64,000 bases of DNA. Origin: Streptosporangium violaceochromogenes. GTDB lineage: Bacteria > Actinomycetota > Actinomycetes > Streptosporangiales > Streptosporangiaceae. This document shows, one piece after another, positions 1 through 9,277 of this stretch. How positions within the stretch are numbered: the stretch's first letter is position 1; every line of letters starts with the position of its first letter. The notes beneath the pieces are model-generated. The model ran no database searches. It had not been told where the DNA came from and saw only the letters and a list, made by a program, of their open reading frames with translations. The DNA lies in assembly GCF_014654615.1 (NCBI RefSeq), contig NZ_BNBB01000006.1, forward strand, positions 181,854-245,853. The letters run 5' to 3'. Both the position numbers and the translations under genes were made by a program.

Positions 1-160
1 GGCCGGCTGTGGGCGGCCGCTCCTCCGCCTCCGCCGGGTCCGCGGTACCCGCGGCGTTTCCCGGGCCCGCGAGGACAACGGTCTGATCGGTCGCGGACGG
101 TCGGTCGTCGCCGGAGGCGGGGGTGTCGTTCCGGTCGCCGTGCGGTTCCTGAGTCGTCAA
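1..160 (-). CDS. N-terminus of an unidentified protein (runs off the left edge)
   Basis: An open reading frame starts at a TTG at 158-160 and stays open to the window edge (53 codons). A good ribosome binding site (AGAAGGG, 6 nt upstream) supports the start. The visible residues begin MTTQEPHGDRNDTPASGDD and are rich in Pro, Ala, Gly, Asp and Thr, with no hydrophobic stretch, so this is a disordered N-terminal tail. Such tails are common in actinobacterial membrane proteins and kinases, but nothing here identifies the family. Third codon positions are mostly G/C, as in coding sequence. Confidence 0.45.
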   Translation of the reverse strand, partial: MTTQEPHGDRNDTPASGDDRPSATDQTVVLAGPGNAAGTADPAEAEERPPTAG

Positions 161-230
161 GTCGGCCCTTCTCTCGGCCGGCCCTCGGGAGGGCGGGACG
201 TGATCGCCGGTGGGCGATCGTGAACGAGGG

Positions 231-1316
231 TCAAGGCCGGTGGGACCGTACCTTGAGCCTGTATTCGCCGACGCCTGAGTCATCGCGCCGGTAGTGCCGG
301 ATCTGGAGGAAATACACGCCCGGCACCAGGGCGGCGGTGATGCTCGGGTTGAGGCCCACCCCGCTGTTGTCGTCCTCGGCGATCAGGGCTGTCTCGCGGT
401 CGGGACCGTACAGCTTCATGACCAGGTCCGTGGGACCGCGGGTGTCGGCCACGAAGGTGCCGCCGGTCTCGACGGTGAAGGTGTAGAGGTCCTCCTCGCC
501 GGGGTTCCCGATGCCGGCGCGGGTACGGCGTGTGGCGTCGACCACGAGTTCTTTCGCGGTCGGCCTGCGAGGTTCGGTCCGGGGATAGGCTTCGGGGCCG
601 CCCACGTAGCTTCGATCGAGGGGGGACAGCGTGCGATTGGCGCGGGTGCCGACGCCGCCCACGACCCAGCTCCCCGGGAAGAAGTACAGCATGATCGAGT
701 GGGGGTCGAAATCCGTGCCTTTGATGTGGGCGGCGGTGTATTTGTTCAGGACGTTGTGCCGGATCTGTTCTGGGGTCCAGTGGTTCGGCGGCCCGGAAAG
801 GTCTTTCATCACCTGTGCGGTGTTCCACTCGATGCCTGATCTCGGATTCTGGTGCTCGTGGGCCAGGCCGATGGTGTGCCCGAACTCATGGGCCGCTGTG
901 CCATCGTCCAGGAAGCCGAGATTCATCGTGGGCTGGTCGAGGGGAATCGCCCTGCAGTCGGTTCCGACGTACGACCACGCCCCGCCGGACGGCTCGAAGG
1001 AGACGCGGATCTCAGCGTCGGGCGCGTCGTCGAAAACAAACTCAAGATTGGCGCACTCTGTCCACCATAGTGCTTCTTTTTGCACTTTTTTCCGCTGTGC
1101 TTGGGTGCCCCCCATGAACCGGACGTGGAGGACGGATCCCACCATCCATAACTTGCCGATCGGCATGACGGCGCGCTGAGTACCGGCGACGGGGAAGGTT
1201 CGGTGAAACCGCATCAGATCGGCGGGCAGCAATCTCTCATGGCAGGTTCTCAAGGATTGAATAACGGCACCCTCGAATCGTTCGGGTGAACTTTTGCGAT
1301 CGACTCGGCGATTCAT
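231..1316 (-). CDS. Metzincin-like zinc metallopeptidase with C-terminal PPC-type domain
   Basis: The protein (361 aa from the ATG at 1316) carries the zinc signature HEFGHTIGLAHE (HExxHxxGxxH) followed about 60 residues later by SIMLYF, which fits the Met-turn of metzincins (astacin or matrixin type). The last 95 residues (DLYTFTVETGGTFVADT through GEYRLKV) look like a bacterial pre-peptidase C-terminal (PPC) beta-sandwich domain, often found in secreted proteases. No signal peptide is visible, so export would need another route or a different start. A TTG at 1343 would add nine residues; no start has a strong ribosome binding site. The substrate cannot be inferred. Confidence 0.8.
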   Translation of the reverse strand: MNRRVDRKSSPERFEGAVIQSLRTCHERLLPADLMRFHRTFPVAGTQRAVMPIGKLWMVGSVLHVRFMGGTQAQRKKVQKEALWWTECANLEFVFDDAPDAEIRVSFEPSGGAWSYVGTDCRAIPLDQPTMNLGFLDDGTAAHEFGHTIGLAHEHQNPRSGIEWNTAQVMKDLSGPPNHWTPEQIRHNVLNKYTAAHIKGTDFDPHSIMLYFFPGSWVVGGVGTRANRTLSPLDRSYVGGPEAYPRTEPRRPTAKELVVDATRRTRAGIGNPGEEDLYTFTVETGGTFVADTRGPTDLVMKLYGPDRETALIAEDDNSGVGLNPSITAALVPGVYFLQIRHYRRDDSGVGEYRLKVRSHRP

Positions 1317-1536
1317 GTTCCATCGCCGTATAGTCGCTGGCAAGAGGTGCGGAGTGGCCGATGGGCATCAATTGCCGTTGGCCTGGGCCTTTGCGCCGGA
1401 AGTGACAGGATTATGTCCGGCCGGGGATGTCGCCACTCCGGTGACGTCTTCTGCCGCGGCGGCTGTCAACGACCAAGCGGTGTGGCTCTGGGCGTCGCGA
1501 TCTCCCACGACACCCTGGTCAGGGCAGAGGGCATGG

Positions 1537-1576
1537 GAACGGGCGGGCCTCCGGTCTCACGGAGTCCCGCCCGTTC
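1537..1576. terminator. Strong hairpin, likely terminator of the VOC gene
   Basis: Arms GAACGGGCGGG (1537-1547) and CCCGCCCGTTC (1566-1576) pair perfectly. After a single mismatch the stem continues with CTCCG/CGGAG around a 6-nt loop (GTCTCA). It lies 36 nt past the stop of the minus-strand VOC gene and upstream of the protease gene. There is no U-tract, which is common for actinomycete terminators. Confidence 0.7.
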
Positions 1577-1611
1577 TCGTCGGTGCCCGCCGGCTGCGGG
1601 CAGGGTGCAGA

Positions 1612-1992
1612 TCAGAGGGGGTTGAGGCGGGCCCTGAGCAGGCAGAACTCATTACCTTCGGGGTCGGCCAGGACATGCCACTGCTCCTGCCCCGTCTGGC
1701 CGATGTCGGCCGGGCGCGCGCCGAGCTTCAGAAGGCGTTCGAGTTCGGCGTCCTGATCGCGGTCGGTGGCGTTGACGTCGATGTGCAGCCGGGATTTCCC
1801 CGGCTCCGGCTCATCACTGCGACTGAGGATGATCGTCGGCTGCGGACCGCCGAACCCTTCGCGCGGCCCGATCTCCACCGAGCCGTCGTCCTCGCGATCG
1901 AGCACGACGAAGTCCAAAACCTCGCACCAGAACCGCGCCAGCACCTCGGGGTCGCGGCAACCGAGCACGAGTTCACTGATACGACATGCCAT
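1612..1992 (-). CDS. VOC (glyoxalase/bleomycin-resistance fold) family protein
   Basis: This is a 126-aa protein of the usual VOC size. It starts MACRISELVLGCRDPE and shows the family pattern: an N-terminal beta strand, then the 'DPEVLARFWCEVLDF' helix, and a C-terminal 'WHVLADPEGNEFCLL' strand. VOC proteins are metal-binding dimers acting as dioxygenases, isomerases or antibiotic-binding proteins; the sequence does not show which. Members with this 'ARFWCEVLGF...DPEGNEFC' pattern are often annotated glyoxalase-like. Longer in-frame openings to 2388 exist, but the VOC domain begins at 1992. It is monocistronic, with a hairpin just downstream. Confidence 0.85.
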   Translation of the reverse strand: MACRISELVLGCRDPEVLARFWCEVLDFVVLDREDDGSVEIGPREGFGGPQPTIILSRSDEPEPGKSRLHIDVNATDRDQDAELERLLKLGARPADIGQTGQEQWHVLADPEGNEFCLLRARLNPL

Positions 1993-2641
1993 TGACGGAA
2001 ACCTGCTCTCATCTGGGAACCGCCGGGGCCGCACGTGAACCTCATGGGCTCCCACCGGCGAAGACAGTCCCGCGATCGTACTGGGCGAGGCCGGCACGGG
2101 CGAAGTGATTTTAGGGCCGGTCCCTGTCCGGGCAGCCGGGCAAGGCCGTGGGCCGTCCGGTGGGGAAGCCGACGCTGAGACATGGACCAGTCGTTGCCTG
2201 GCGTGCGCGAGCAGCAGGCATAGAAGAGATTTCGCGAACGGTGGAGGCGCGCTTCGCCCGCCGGGTGACCCGGAGGGGAACAGACGGCGGGGCGTCACCG
2301 CTCCCTTGGCAGCCGAACCAGAGACGGGCAATCGTATACACAGTGGCTTTTTAGTGTTGACTGTAACCCATATGGTATGGAAAGTCATCCGCTAATCCAA
2401 TTCATATTGGAATCAGGCAAATTAGGAGAAAATTCCTTGAGCTAAAGACTGATATTCGAGGATTGTGTGCCTTCTCTAATTGACAGACGCACTTCCAGGG
2501 AAGACGCTGGCGCACAGAAGGCACTTCCTGAGTTCCGACAAAAAAGATCGTCGTGCGGCTACGGGGCGCGGTCCGGCGCCAGGAAGGTGCGGCCGGGCTC
2601 GGCGGACACCGTCGCGCCGCCTAACCGATGGGAGCATTCTC
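1993..2641. other. Intergenic region with AT-rich promoter-like segment
   Basis: No convincing gene is seen in this 650-nt stretch. Positions 2340-2470 are clearly more AT-rich than the surroundings and hold a TTGACT box (about 2356) and a short inverted repeat (CCAAT-TCAT-ATTGG). This fits the promoter region of the secreted protein that follows. The open frames seen here have poor codon use. Confidence 0.4.
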
Positions 2642-3298
2642 GTGTCCCGGTGTTCGCCGTTGATGCGCTCCATGCGCTCCGCGACCGCGATGGCCCTCCT
2701 CGCCGCGGCGTTCCTGGTCGCGCAGTCTCCTTCCTCCCATGCCGCCAGGGGGCCGGTCGCCGATTGCCAGAACGACTCCCCCCGCAGCCGGGCCTGGTGG
2801 GCCGAGGACACCTTCGTCGCGCCTGGACACCGGTTGAAACCGTGGTGGGGGCCGAGGTCCCGCCCAGCGGGCGCTCCGCGATTCGTCGTGGGGGACGTCG
2901 TCCGCTTCTACGCCTGGGGGACCACTCAGATTGGGACTTTCGGCGCGAACAAGCACCCGACCGGCGACCCGGATGACATCGCCCCCAGTGGTGAGGGCTG
3001 GCCACTGCCGGGAGCCCCCAAATATGCGCTGCTCGTCCGGGTCGCCCGCGGCTCCGCCAGAATCCAGGACGGAGCCGACGCGGGTCGCCTGCTCGACGGA
3101 TGGGTCTCCATGGGCGCCAAGAGCCCCTGCATTCGCATCGAGAGCCGAACCCGTTCCAGACTCCGCCCCGTCGAGTTCCAGTTCATGATCAACGACCCGA
3201 AACGAGACGACAATAACGACGGTCCCACGGTTTATACGCGACAGTGGCGCCTGTGCGCTCCCCCTCACCTGCGGGATCCCAACTGCGGCTCCCGATGA
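2642..3298 (+). CDS. Secreted protein of unknown function
   Basis: The frame is open from 2480, but the likely start is the GTG at 2642, preceded by GGGAGC at 8 nt. This gives a 218-aa protein with a clear Sec signal peptide (basic MRSMR, hydrophobic ATAMALLAAAFLVA, then cleavage near SSHAA). The mature part has Cys near both ends (ADCQNDSPRSRAWW; CIRIESRT; CAPPHLRDPNC), suggesting disulfide bonds outside the cell. It is rich in Trp, Arg and Pro. I do not recognise the family. It stands alone, with an AT-rich promoter-like region upstream. Confidence 0.7.
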   Translation: MSRCSPLMRSMRSATAMALLAAAFLVAQSPSSHAARGPVADCQNDSPRSRAWWAEDTFVAPGHRLKPWWGPRSRPAGAPRFVVGDVVRFYAWGTTQIGTFGANKHPTGDPDDIAPSGEGWPLPGAPKYALLVRVARGSARIQDGADAGRLLDGWVSMGAKSPCIRIESRTRSRLRPVEFQFMINDPKRDDNNDGPTVYTRQWRLCAPPHLRDPNCGSR

Positions 3299-3439
3299 GG
3301 GGGGACCCGGCGGACAGCGTGTGCGGGTCCGGGCCGGACCGCCGGATGCCGCCCGGTCACGGATTTCTCGTCTTCCTCGTCCCGGCCGGATGTGATCAAA
3401 TGCCGCTGTCCTCGCTCGCACCGCAGTTAGGTCACATAC

Positions 3440-4216
3440 ATGCACGACACGCATGGCATGCGCGACATGGTCGACCCCACGAGGCCTTCGGCCGCCCGCG
3501 TCTACGACTACCTTCTGGGAGGCACGCACAACTTCGCGGTCGACCGACGGGTCGCCGACGAGGTCATGAAGGTCGCCCCCACCCGGGAGCTCGCCCAGGC
3601 CAACCGGCGGTTCCTGGTCGCCGCCGTCCGCCACCTCACGACGCTGGGGGTGCGGCAGTTCATCGACATCGGCTCCGGGCTGCCCACCGGCCAGAACGTC
3701 CACCAGGTGGCCGACGAGACCGCCCGCGTGCTGTACGTCGACAACGACCCCCTGGCCGTCACCGAGGGACGCAGTCTCCTCGACGGGGATCGCACCAGCT
3801 ACATCCGCGGTGACCTGCGCGACCCGCAGGGCATCATGACCCACCCCGAGACGAACAAGCTGATCGACTTCACCGCGCCGGCCGCGTTGATGATCATCGG
3901 AATGATGCACTACATCCCCGACGGGGACGACCCCATCGGCATTATCCGCAGCCTGATGTCCAAGCTCGCCCCGGGCAGTTTCCTGGTGCTCAGCACCGCC
4001 ACCGACCGCCTCCCGCCCCGGGTACGGGAGAGTATCGACACCCATTACCGAAGCCCCGGCACGCTCATGGTCTGGCGCGCCTGGGAGGCCGTCGAGAGGT
4101 TCTTCGACGGGATGGAGATGGAGCCGCCGGGGCTCGTCCCGGTGGAACGATGGCCGGACACCACCGCCGACGTCGGGCCATGGGCCGTGGCCGCCGGGAT
4201 CGGCCGCGCCCCCTAA
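3440..4216 (+). CDS. PF04672-type S-adenosyl methyltransferase
   Basis: A 258-aa protein of the actinobacterial PF04672 family (formerly DUF574). The signature RVYDYLLGGTHNFAVDR lies near the N-terminus, followed by the SAM-binding motif FIDIGSGLPT and the acidic loop VLYVDNDPLAV. The family fold binds SAM, but physiological substrates are unknown. A paralogue lies at 51877-52647 in the same window. The reading frame converges on and overlaps the SARP gene stop by 4 nt. The start has little ribosome binding site; the internal ATG at Met7 is an alternative. Confidence 0.9.
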   Translation: MHDTHGMRDMVDPTRPSAARVYDYLLGGTHNFAVDRRVADEVMKVAPTRELAQANRRFLVAAVRHLTTLGVRQFIDIGSGLPTGQNVHQVADETARVLYVDNDPLAVTEGRSLLDGDRTSYIRGDLRDPQGIMTHPETNKLIDFTAPAALMIIGMMHYIPDGDDPIGIIRSLMSKLAPGSFLVLSTATDRLPPRVRESIDTHYRSPGTLMVWRAWEAVERFFDGMEMEPPGLVPVERWPDTTADVGPWAVAAGIGRAP

Positions 4217-7053
4217 GCCGTCAGCGCCCCCTGGACGTGCGCGGCGGCGCGCCGGGCCCCGCACCGCTCCTGCCGGGACTCCCCGGCCTCGCCGCGCAAC
4301 GCCGCCGCCTCCGCGTACGCCGCGGCCGCCTCCCGGGCCCGGCCCGCCGCCGCCAGGGCGTCCCCGGTCAGCTCGGCGATCACGGCCTCCGCCGCGGTGT
4401 TCCGCGCCTCGCGCGCCAGGGGCCGCGCCTGGGCCGCGGTCGCCAGAGCCTCCTCGTGACGGGCGGCGGCCGTCTGCACGGTGATCAGCGCCTCCAGGGC
4501 CCACACCTGATAGGCGCGCTCACCGGTGTCGGCCGCGATGCCGGCCCCCACCGCCGCCGCCCGCCCGCAGTGATCGAGCGCCTGGTCGTGGTCGGCGCGG
4601 GCGCCGGCGGCCAGGCCCAGCGCCCGCAGGCACGCCAGTTCGCCGTACCGGTCGCCGGCCGTACGGGCGATCGCCAGGCCACGCCGGGCGTCGGCGGCCG
4701 GGTCACCGGCCGGTGCCGTTCCCGCCTCCCGCACCAGGAGACAGTCGCAGACCGCGCGCATCGCCAGCGCCCGCGCCAGCGCCTGGCGGTGACCGATCCG
4801 CTCGGCCGACTCCACGCACGCGTCCAGCATCGGCCGGGCCCGGGCGGGACCGCCCGGCTCCTCCAGGATCAGGCACGCCACCCGGTGACGCGCCTCCCCG
4901 CCCAGCCACGGGTCGTCCCCGGCGTGCGCGGCGTGCATCACCGCCCGCCACATCTCCTCACTTTCACGCCTGAGCCCCCGCCGGTAGAAAAACCCCGACA
5001 CCCGGGAGGCGATCCCGTAGGCCACCCGGTGCCACCCCGCGGCGCAGGTCGCCCGCACCACCCCGGTGATCGTCGCGGCCTCGGAGATGACCCAGCCGTC
5101 CGGGTCGGCCACGATCAGCGCCCGCGCCGCCGCCGGCACGTGCCGCTCGATACCCAGGCTGATCGGTGGCGGGCAGTACGGCTCCCGCCCCACCGTCGCC
5201 TCGTCGGCCAGCGCCAGCAGCTCCAGCCACCCGAACAGCATCCGCTCCATGGCGACATCCCGCCCGGTGGGGTCCTCGGCGAGACGCTCGGCCGCGAAAG
5301 CCCGCACCAGGTCGTGCATCCGGTACCGGGGATGGCCGAAGGCGTCGGTCCCGGCCGGCGTCAGGAGACTGTGCACCGTCAGCGTGCTCAGCGCCCTGTC
5401 CGCCTCATGGGCCCTGAGCAGCATCTCCGCCAGCCACATCGGCCAGTCCCCGGGACCGGCCAGCGCCAGCCCGCGAAACGCGCGGCGCGCGCCGTCGTCG
5501 AGCGCGTCGTAGCTTTCACCGATCGACGCGGCGACCGCCAGATCCCCGGCCTCCAGCCCCCGCAGCCGGTCGGCCAGACGGTCGGCCATCAGCCGTACCG
5601 GCCAGTGCGGCTGGGCCAGCAGGCGGGCACCGGCGATCCGCACCGCCAGCGGCAATCCGCCACACGCCGCCAGCACCTCCCCTGCCGCGCCGGGCTCCCG
5701 GCCGACCCGCTCCGGCCCGACGATCTCTTCGAGCAGGTTCAGCGCGTCCTCCCCCTGCAGGGGCCCCAGCGGATACGACCGTATACCCGGCCCGGTGAGC
5801 ACCGCGCGGCTGGTGATGACGACTCCGCAGCCCGCCGCTCCCGGCAGAAACGGCGCCGCCTGTGGCGCGGCGGCGGCGTTGTCGATCAGGACCAGGATCC
5901 GGCGGCCGGCCAGCACCGTACGGAACAGGGCGGCCCGGCCCGCGGTGGAGGCCGGGACATCGTGGGCGGCGACCCCGAGCGCGGCCAACAGCTCGGTCAG
6001 CGTCTCCTCGATGTTCGGAGCCGGCCCCAGGTGCACGAACAGCTGCCCGTCCGGATACAGCGGGCGGAGCCGGTGGGCGACGTGGACGGCCAGTGCGGTT
6101 TTTCCGATGCCGCCCATCCCGCTGATCGCCACGATCGGCATTCCCGTGGCGCGGGGGGTGAGCAGCCCGAGCAGTTGCTCTACCTCCGCTCGGCGGCCGG
6201 TGAAATCGGTGATGTCGGCCGGGAGCTGGGCGGGTGGGGACGGCGTGCGGGGGAGGGGCGGTGAGGCGCAGGGGGCTGACGGGCTTGAGGAGGCTGGTAG
6301 GGCTGATGGGTCTGAAGGGGCTGGTAGGTCTGATGGGGCGCCGCTGTCGGCCTCGATCTGCGCGCGGAGCTTCCGTAGCTGCGCCCCGGGCTCGCTTCCG
6401 GTGGCCTCCCGCAGGGCGGCCGCCGCCGCGTCGGCTTGCTGGAGCGCCTGGGGACGGTATCCCGACCGGTAGAGAGCGGTCATGAGCAGGAGGTGGAGCT
6501 GCTCGGACAGGGGGCGCTCTTCGAGTTCGTCGCGCAGGCCGGGGATGATCTCGCGGTGCCGCCCGAGACGGAGCTGGGCTTCGTACAGGCCTTTCAGCGC
6601 CTCCTCGCGTTCCCGGAGGAGCTCGTCGCGGCGGGGGAGCACGGCGGGAACGTCGGCGAGCGGGTCGGTGTCCCACAGGGCCAGGGCCGTCCGGAGGACC
6701 TCGGCCGAGGCCTGGTCGTCGCCCGCGCCGGCCAGGGCCTGGCCGGTGGCGGCCAGACGGCGGAAGTGATCGAGGTCGGTGGTGTCGCCGGGGAGGAGCC
6801 GCATCCGGTATCCGGCCGCCTCGGACGGGGGGATTCTGCCGGGGACGGCGGTACGCAGTTCGGACACGTGCGTTTTCAGAGCGCCGTCGCGGGCGTGGGT
6901 GTCGCCCCAGAGAACCGTCATCAACCGGTCCGCCGGGACGGTACGCGGGGCGGCGAGAAGCAGGGTGGTGAGGAGCCGCTTTTTGATGGGGGGCAGGCGG
7001 ATTCGGTCGCCTTCGGATACCACTTCGAGGCGTCCTAAAAGGCGGAAATGCAC
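4213..7053 (-). CDS. SARP/AfsR-family transcriptional regulator with NB-ARC ATPase
   Basis: The GTG at 7053 is chosen because AAGGGG lies 6 nt upstream and the protein then starts exactly at the DNA-binding domain (VHFRLLGRLEVV). Order of domains in 946 aa: OmpR-like winged helix (1-95), bacterial transcriptional activation domain (about 100-240), a low-complexity Pro/Ser/Ala linker (about 240-285), an NB-ARC ATPase (P-loop GMGGIGKTA, Walker B-like RILVLIDNAAAA), then a helical repeat region to the C-terminus. AfsR/DnrI relatives switch on secondary-metabolite genes. No biosynthetic cluster is adjacent, so its targets may lie elsewhere. The linker DNA (6270-6345) contains short repeats. Confidence 0.9.
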   Translation of the reverse strand: MHFRLLGRLEVVSEGDRIRLPPIKKRLLTTLLLAAPRTVPADRLMTVLWGDTHARDGALKTHVSELRTAVPGRIPPSEAAGYRMRLLPGDTTDLDHFRRLAATGQALAGAGDDQASAEVLRTALALWDTDPLADVPAVLPRRDELLREREEALKGLYEAQLRLGRHREIIPGLRDELEERPLSEQLHLLLMTALYRSGYRPQALQQADAAAAALREATGSEPGAQLRKLRAQIEADSGAPSDLPAPSDPSALPASSSPSAPCASPPLPRTPSPPAQLPADITDFTGRRAEVEQLLGLLTPRATGMPIVAISGMGGIGKTALAVHVAHRLRPLYPDGQLFVHLGPAPNIEETLTELLAALGVAAHDVPASTAGRAALFRTVLAGRRILVLIDNAAAAPQAAPFLPGAAGCGVVITSRAVLTGPGIRSYPLGPLQGEDALNLLEEIVGPERVGREPGAAGEVLAACGGLPLAVRIAGARLLAQPHWPVRLMADRLADRLRGLEAGDLAVAASIGESYDALDDGARRAFRGLALAGPGDWPMWLAEMLLRAHEADRALSTLTVHSLLTPAGTDAFGHPRYRMHDLVRAFAAERLAEDPTGRDVAMERMLFGWLELLALADEATVGREPYCPPPISLGIERHVPAAARALIVADPDGWVISEAATITGVVRATCAAGWHRVAYGIASRVSGFFYRRGLRRESEEMWRAVMHAAHAGDDPWLGGEARHRVACLILEEPGGPARARPMLDACVESAERIGHRQALARALAMRAVCDCLLVREAGTAPAGDPAADARRGLAIARTAGDRYGELACLRALGLAAGARADHDQALDHCGRAAAVGAGIAADTGERAYQVWALEALITVQTAAARHEEALATAAQARPLAREARNTAAEAVIAELTGDALAAAGRAREAAAAYAEAAALRGEAGESRQERCGARRAAAHVQGALTA

Positions 7054-7733
7054 TTTATTCCCCTTTGGGCTCTTCTGCATATTTTGATTCATCGAAGCGT
7101 TGCCGGAGACACTCCGGGGCCGTCCCTGACCGGATGCTAACCGACTGATGACCTTGAAATGACCTGAGGTGTATACCGCCTCAATCGCAATGAATAGATC
7201 ATGGACAACGTTCGATCGCCACCCCGGGGAACCCGGATCGACGCCCGGACGCGAGCCCGTCGCCCGCGAAAAGGCCGGAACGTTTCCCCACCCCCACCGA
7301 TCCCCCCGATGCCAAGGTCCCGTATAGGCGGGGCCTTGAGGAAGACCCGGCCCGGACCTCGAAGCCGGACACCCCGCACCTCCCGCCCTGGCCGCGACCC
7401 CGTCGTCGGCCCTGTCGCCTTCGACCGGCGAAAGCCGTGCCGACGACGGCCGGGGTGGGTTCCCCGGAGTTCCCCGCTCCCCGCGCCGCGGGGCCGCGGC
7501 GGGCATCCCGCCTCCGGCGGCGACGCCCTCTCACCCACACCCGCCGGCCCCTTCCGGGGGGCGGGGGACTCTCCGGCCGGGCACCGCGAGCTCGCCGCGC
7601 GCCACCACCCGGCGTCCCCTGCCATGCCCGAGGAATCACGCCGGGCAGGTCACGCCGGGCCGGGTGTGCCGGGTAAGTCGCGTCAGGCTGGTCATGCCGG
7701 GCCGGGTATGCCGGGCTGGTCACTCCGGGCCGG
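7054..7733. other. Long intergenic region without a supported gene
   Basis: About 680 nt between the peptidase and SARP genes. Several frames are open here on both strands because of the GC content, but none has a ribosome binding site plus sensible codon use. The stretch next to the SARP start (7054-7200) is comparatively AT-rich and probably carries its promoter. The end near 7640 holds the repeats listed separately. Confidence 0.5.
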
Positions 7734-7742
7734 TTATGCCGG
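7648..7742. repeat. Three imperfect copies of a ~25-bp repeat
   Basis: Units start at 7648, 7690 and 7718. The first two read GGTCAYGCCGGGCCGGGTRTG followed by CCGGG; the third is degenerate. The last copy runs into the final codons and stop of the pyroglutamyl-peptidase-like gene. Function is unknown. The array could be a slipped-strand expansion or an intergenic repeat element. Confidence 0.6.
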
Positions 7743-9143
7743 ATGAGACCGCGACCGGCCAGGGGCGTCGGCCCTGGCCGCCACGAGGATGATCGAGCGC
7801 ACCTGGCCGACGATGTCCCGCCGGTTGCGCACGAACTCGGGGTCGGTGACCGTGCCCGTCGCCGGGTCGGTGTTGCCCGCGCCGAACGTCAGGACCGGGG
7901 TGTGCACGTGGCCGCCCGGGATGTCCAGGCCGAGCCGGTCGCGCAGCAGCGTGGCCCGGTAGGCGATCTCGTTGGACAGATAGTTTCCGCCGCCGCCCCC
8001 GCGCGCCGCTGACCCCTCGGTGGGGCCGTCCGGCCGTACCACCGGATCGGCCGCGCCCGCCGGGATCTCGGTCACCTGGGTGTTGTCGTACACCGGGAAG
8101 CGGCCCGTCGAGGCGGCCAGAATGTCCCGGTACGGAAGCGTCGTGACCGTCCACTGGGGCTGCCGGGCAGGGGCCGTCCCCTGGGGCACGGGGATGAGGC
8201 CCGTCGACGACAGGTTCTCGTTGTCGGGGAACCCGCCCCGCCAGGCCCCGTTGAAGCGTTCGACGTCGATCCGGCCGACCCGGCCCTGGCTGACCGTCGC
8301 GAACAGGTCGGCCTCCGGAAGACGCGGGCGGAGCGTCCGTTCCACCGTGCCGTCCGCGAAGTCGCCCCAGCGGACCGGGAAGGTGACCGCCTCGAACCTG
8401 ACCGGACCCGCGTCCGTCCGCACGGTCACGCCGTCGAGGGCCAGCGCGACGGCCCCGGAGGGGTTGCTGATCCGGATGTCCCTGTCCAGGGTGAACGGGT
8501 CGAAGCCGGTGACCAGCACCCGCCTGACGCCCTTCCCGCCGCCCCCGCCGGGAAGGCGGATGCCCTCCTGACCGCGCGAGCCGCGCTCCAGGCCGCCGAG
8601 CAGCGCCGCACGCCCGGCGTCGGAGAGCGTGAATTCGGGCCGCCACCGCCGCAGTGCGCCGGTCATCCCGAGCCGTGCCCAGTACAGCGGCCGGTCGTCG
8701 TCCCGGCTCAGATCTCCGCCCGCGACGCCGCGCCCCTGCGCCCGATCGACCGCGCGCCGCCACAGCCGCCGCCCGTGCTCGGTGACGACCCGCTCCGCCT
8801 CGCGGTACGACTCCGTCCCGCACAGGGCCCGCGCGAATCGGAGGGCGAGCGCGTCGAAGCCGGAACGCCGCAGGATCTCCTGCGGTACGGCCTTCGCGAG
8901 GCGCAGCTCCTCGACGGTGAGCGCCACCGACGTGTCCGCGCAGCCCGTGACCGTCGCGGCCGTGAGGGTCTTAGCGGCTTCCGCGACCTTTATGGTCCTC
9001 GCGCTCTCCGTGCTTCCTGTGCTCTCTGAAGCTTTTGTGCTCTCCATGGGGCTCGCGGCGAGCGCGGGCGCCGTCCCCGCGCTCACGACGACCGAGACGA
9101 CGGAGATGACGGATATGGCCAGCCCTGCACGCAGCCCTCGCAC
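7734..9143 (-). CDS. Exported pyroglutamyl peptidase-like (C15) protein with Ser in place of the catalytic Cys
   Basis: The GTG at 9143 (GAGGA 8 nt upstream) gives a 469-aa protein with a signal peptide (VRGLRAGLAISVISVVSVVVSAGTAPA). The C-terminal half matches pyrrolidone-carboxyl peptidase: the VTGFDPF motif, a PDNENL segment, and HVHTPV with the catalytic His. Where typical members have the nucleophile in a 'GxYxCNxxxY' motif, this protein reads GNYLSNEIAYR, so Cys is replaced by Ser (codon TCC). Pcp enzymes are normally cytoplasmic and about 215 aa; this one is exported and twice as long. It may be a serine variant or a non-catalytic homologue. The N-terminal 150 residues are not recognised. 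Confidence 0.75.
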   Translation of the reverse strand: MRGLRAGLAISVISVVSVVVSAGTAPALAASPMESTKASESTGSTESARTIKVAEAAKTLTAATVTGCADTSVALTVEELRLAKAVPQEILRRSGFDALALRFARALCGTESYREAERVVTEHGRRLWRRAVDRAQGRGVAGGDLSRDDDRPLYWARLGMTGALRRWRPEFTLSDAGRAALLGGLERGSRGQEGIRLPGGGGGKGVRRVLVTGFDPFTLDRDIRISNPSGAVALALDGVTVRTDAGPVRFEAVTFPVRWGDFADGTVERTLRPRLPEADLFATVSQGRVGRIDVERFNGAWRGGFPDNENLSSTGLIPVPQGTAPARQPQWTVTTLPYRDILAASTGRFPVYDNTQVTEIPAGAADPVVRPDGPTEGSAARGGGGGNYLSNEIAYRATLLRDRLGLDIPGGHVHTPVLTFGAGNTDPATGTVTDPEFVRNRRDIVGQVRSIILVAARADAPGRSRSHPA

Positions 9144-9277
9144 GCGGATGTCCTCTGCTCGTCGGCAACGGTGATGGCACAAGTGTCCATCCCACCCCGA
9201 AGCTTGACAAGAGTGACTAACGGGATAAGAGGAAAACATGTTGACATCACCGCTGCGGGATCCGGGCCTCGCCGCCT

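Noticed and set aside
2621..4504. A 627-codon minus-strand frame
   Set aside because: Antisense to the secreted protein and the PF04672 methyltransferase, with Gly/Arg-rich low-complexity sequence.
7201..7746. Plus-strand 181-codon frame with GHAGPG repeats
   Set aside because: It has no ribosome binding site and an unlikely composition; the repeats are explained as intergenic DNA repeats.
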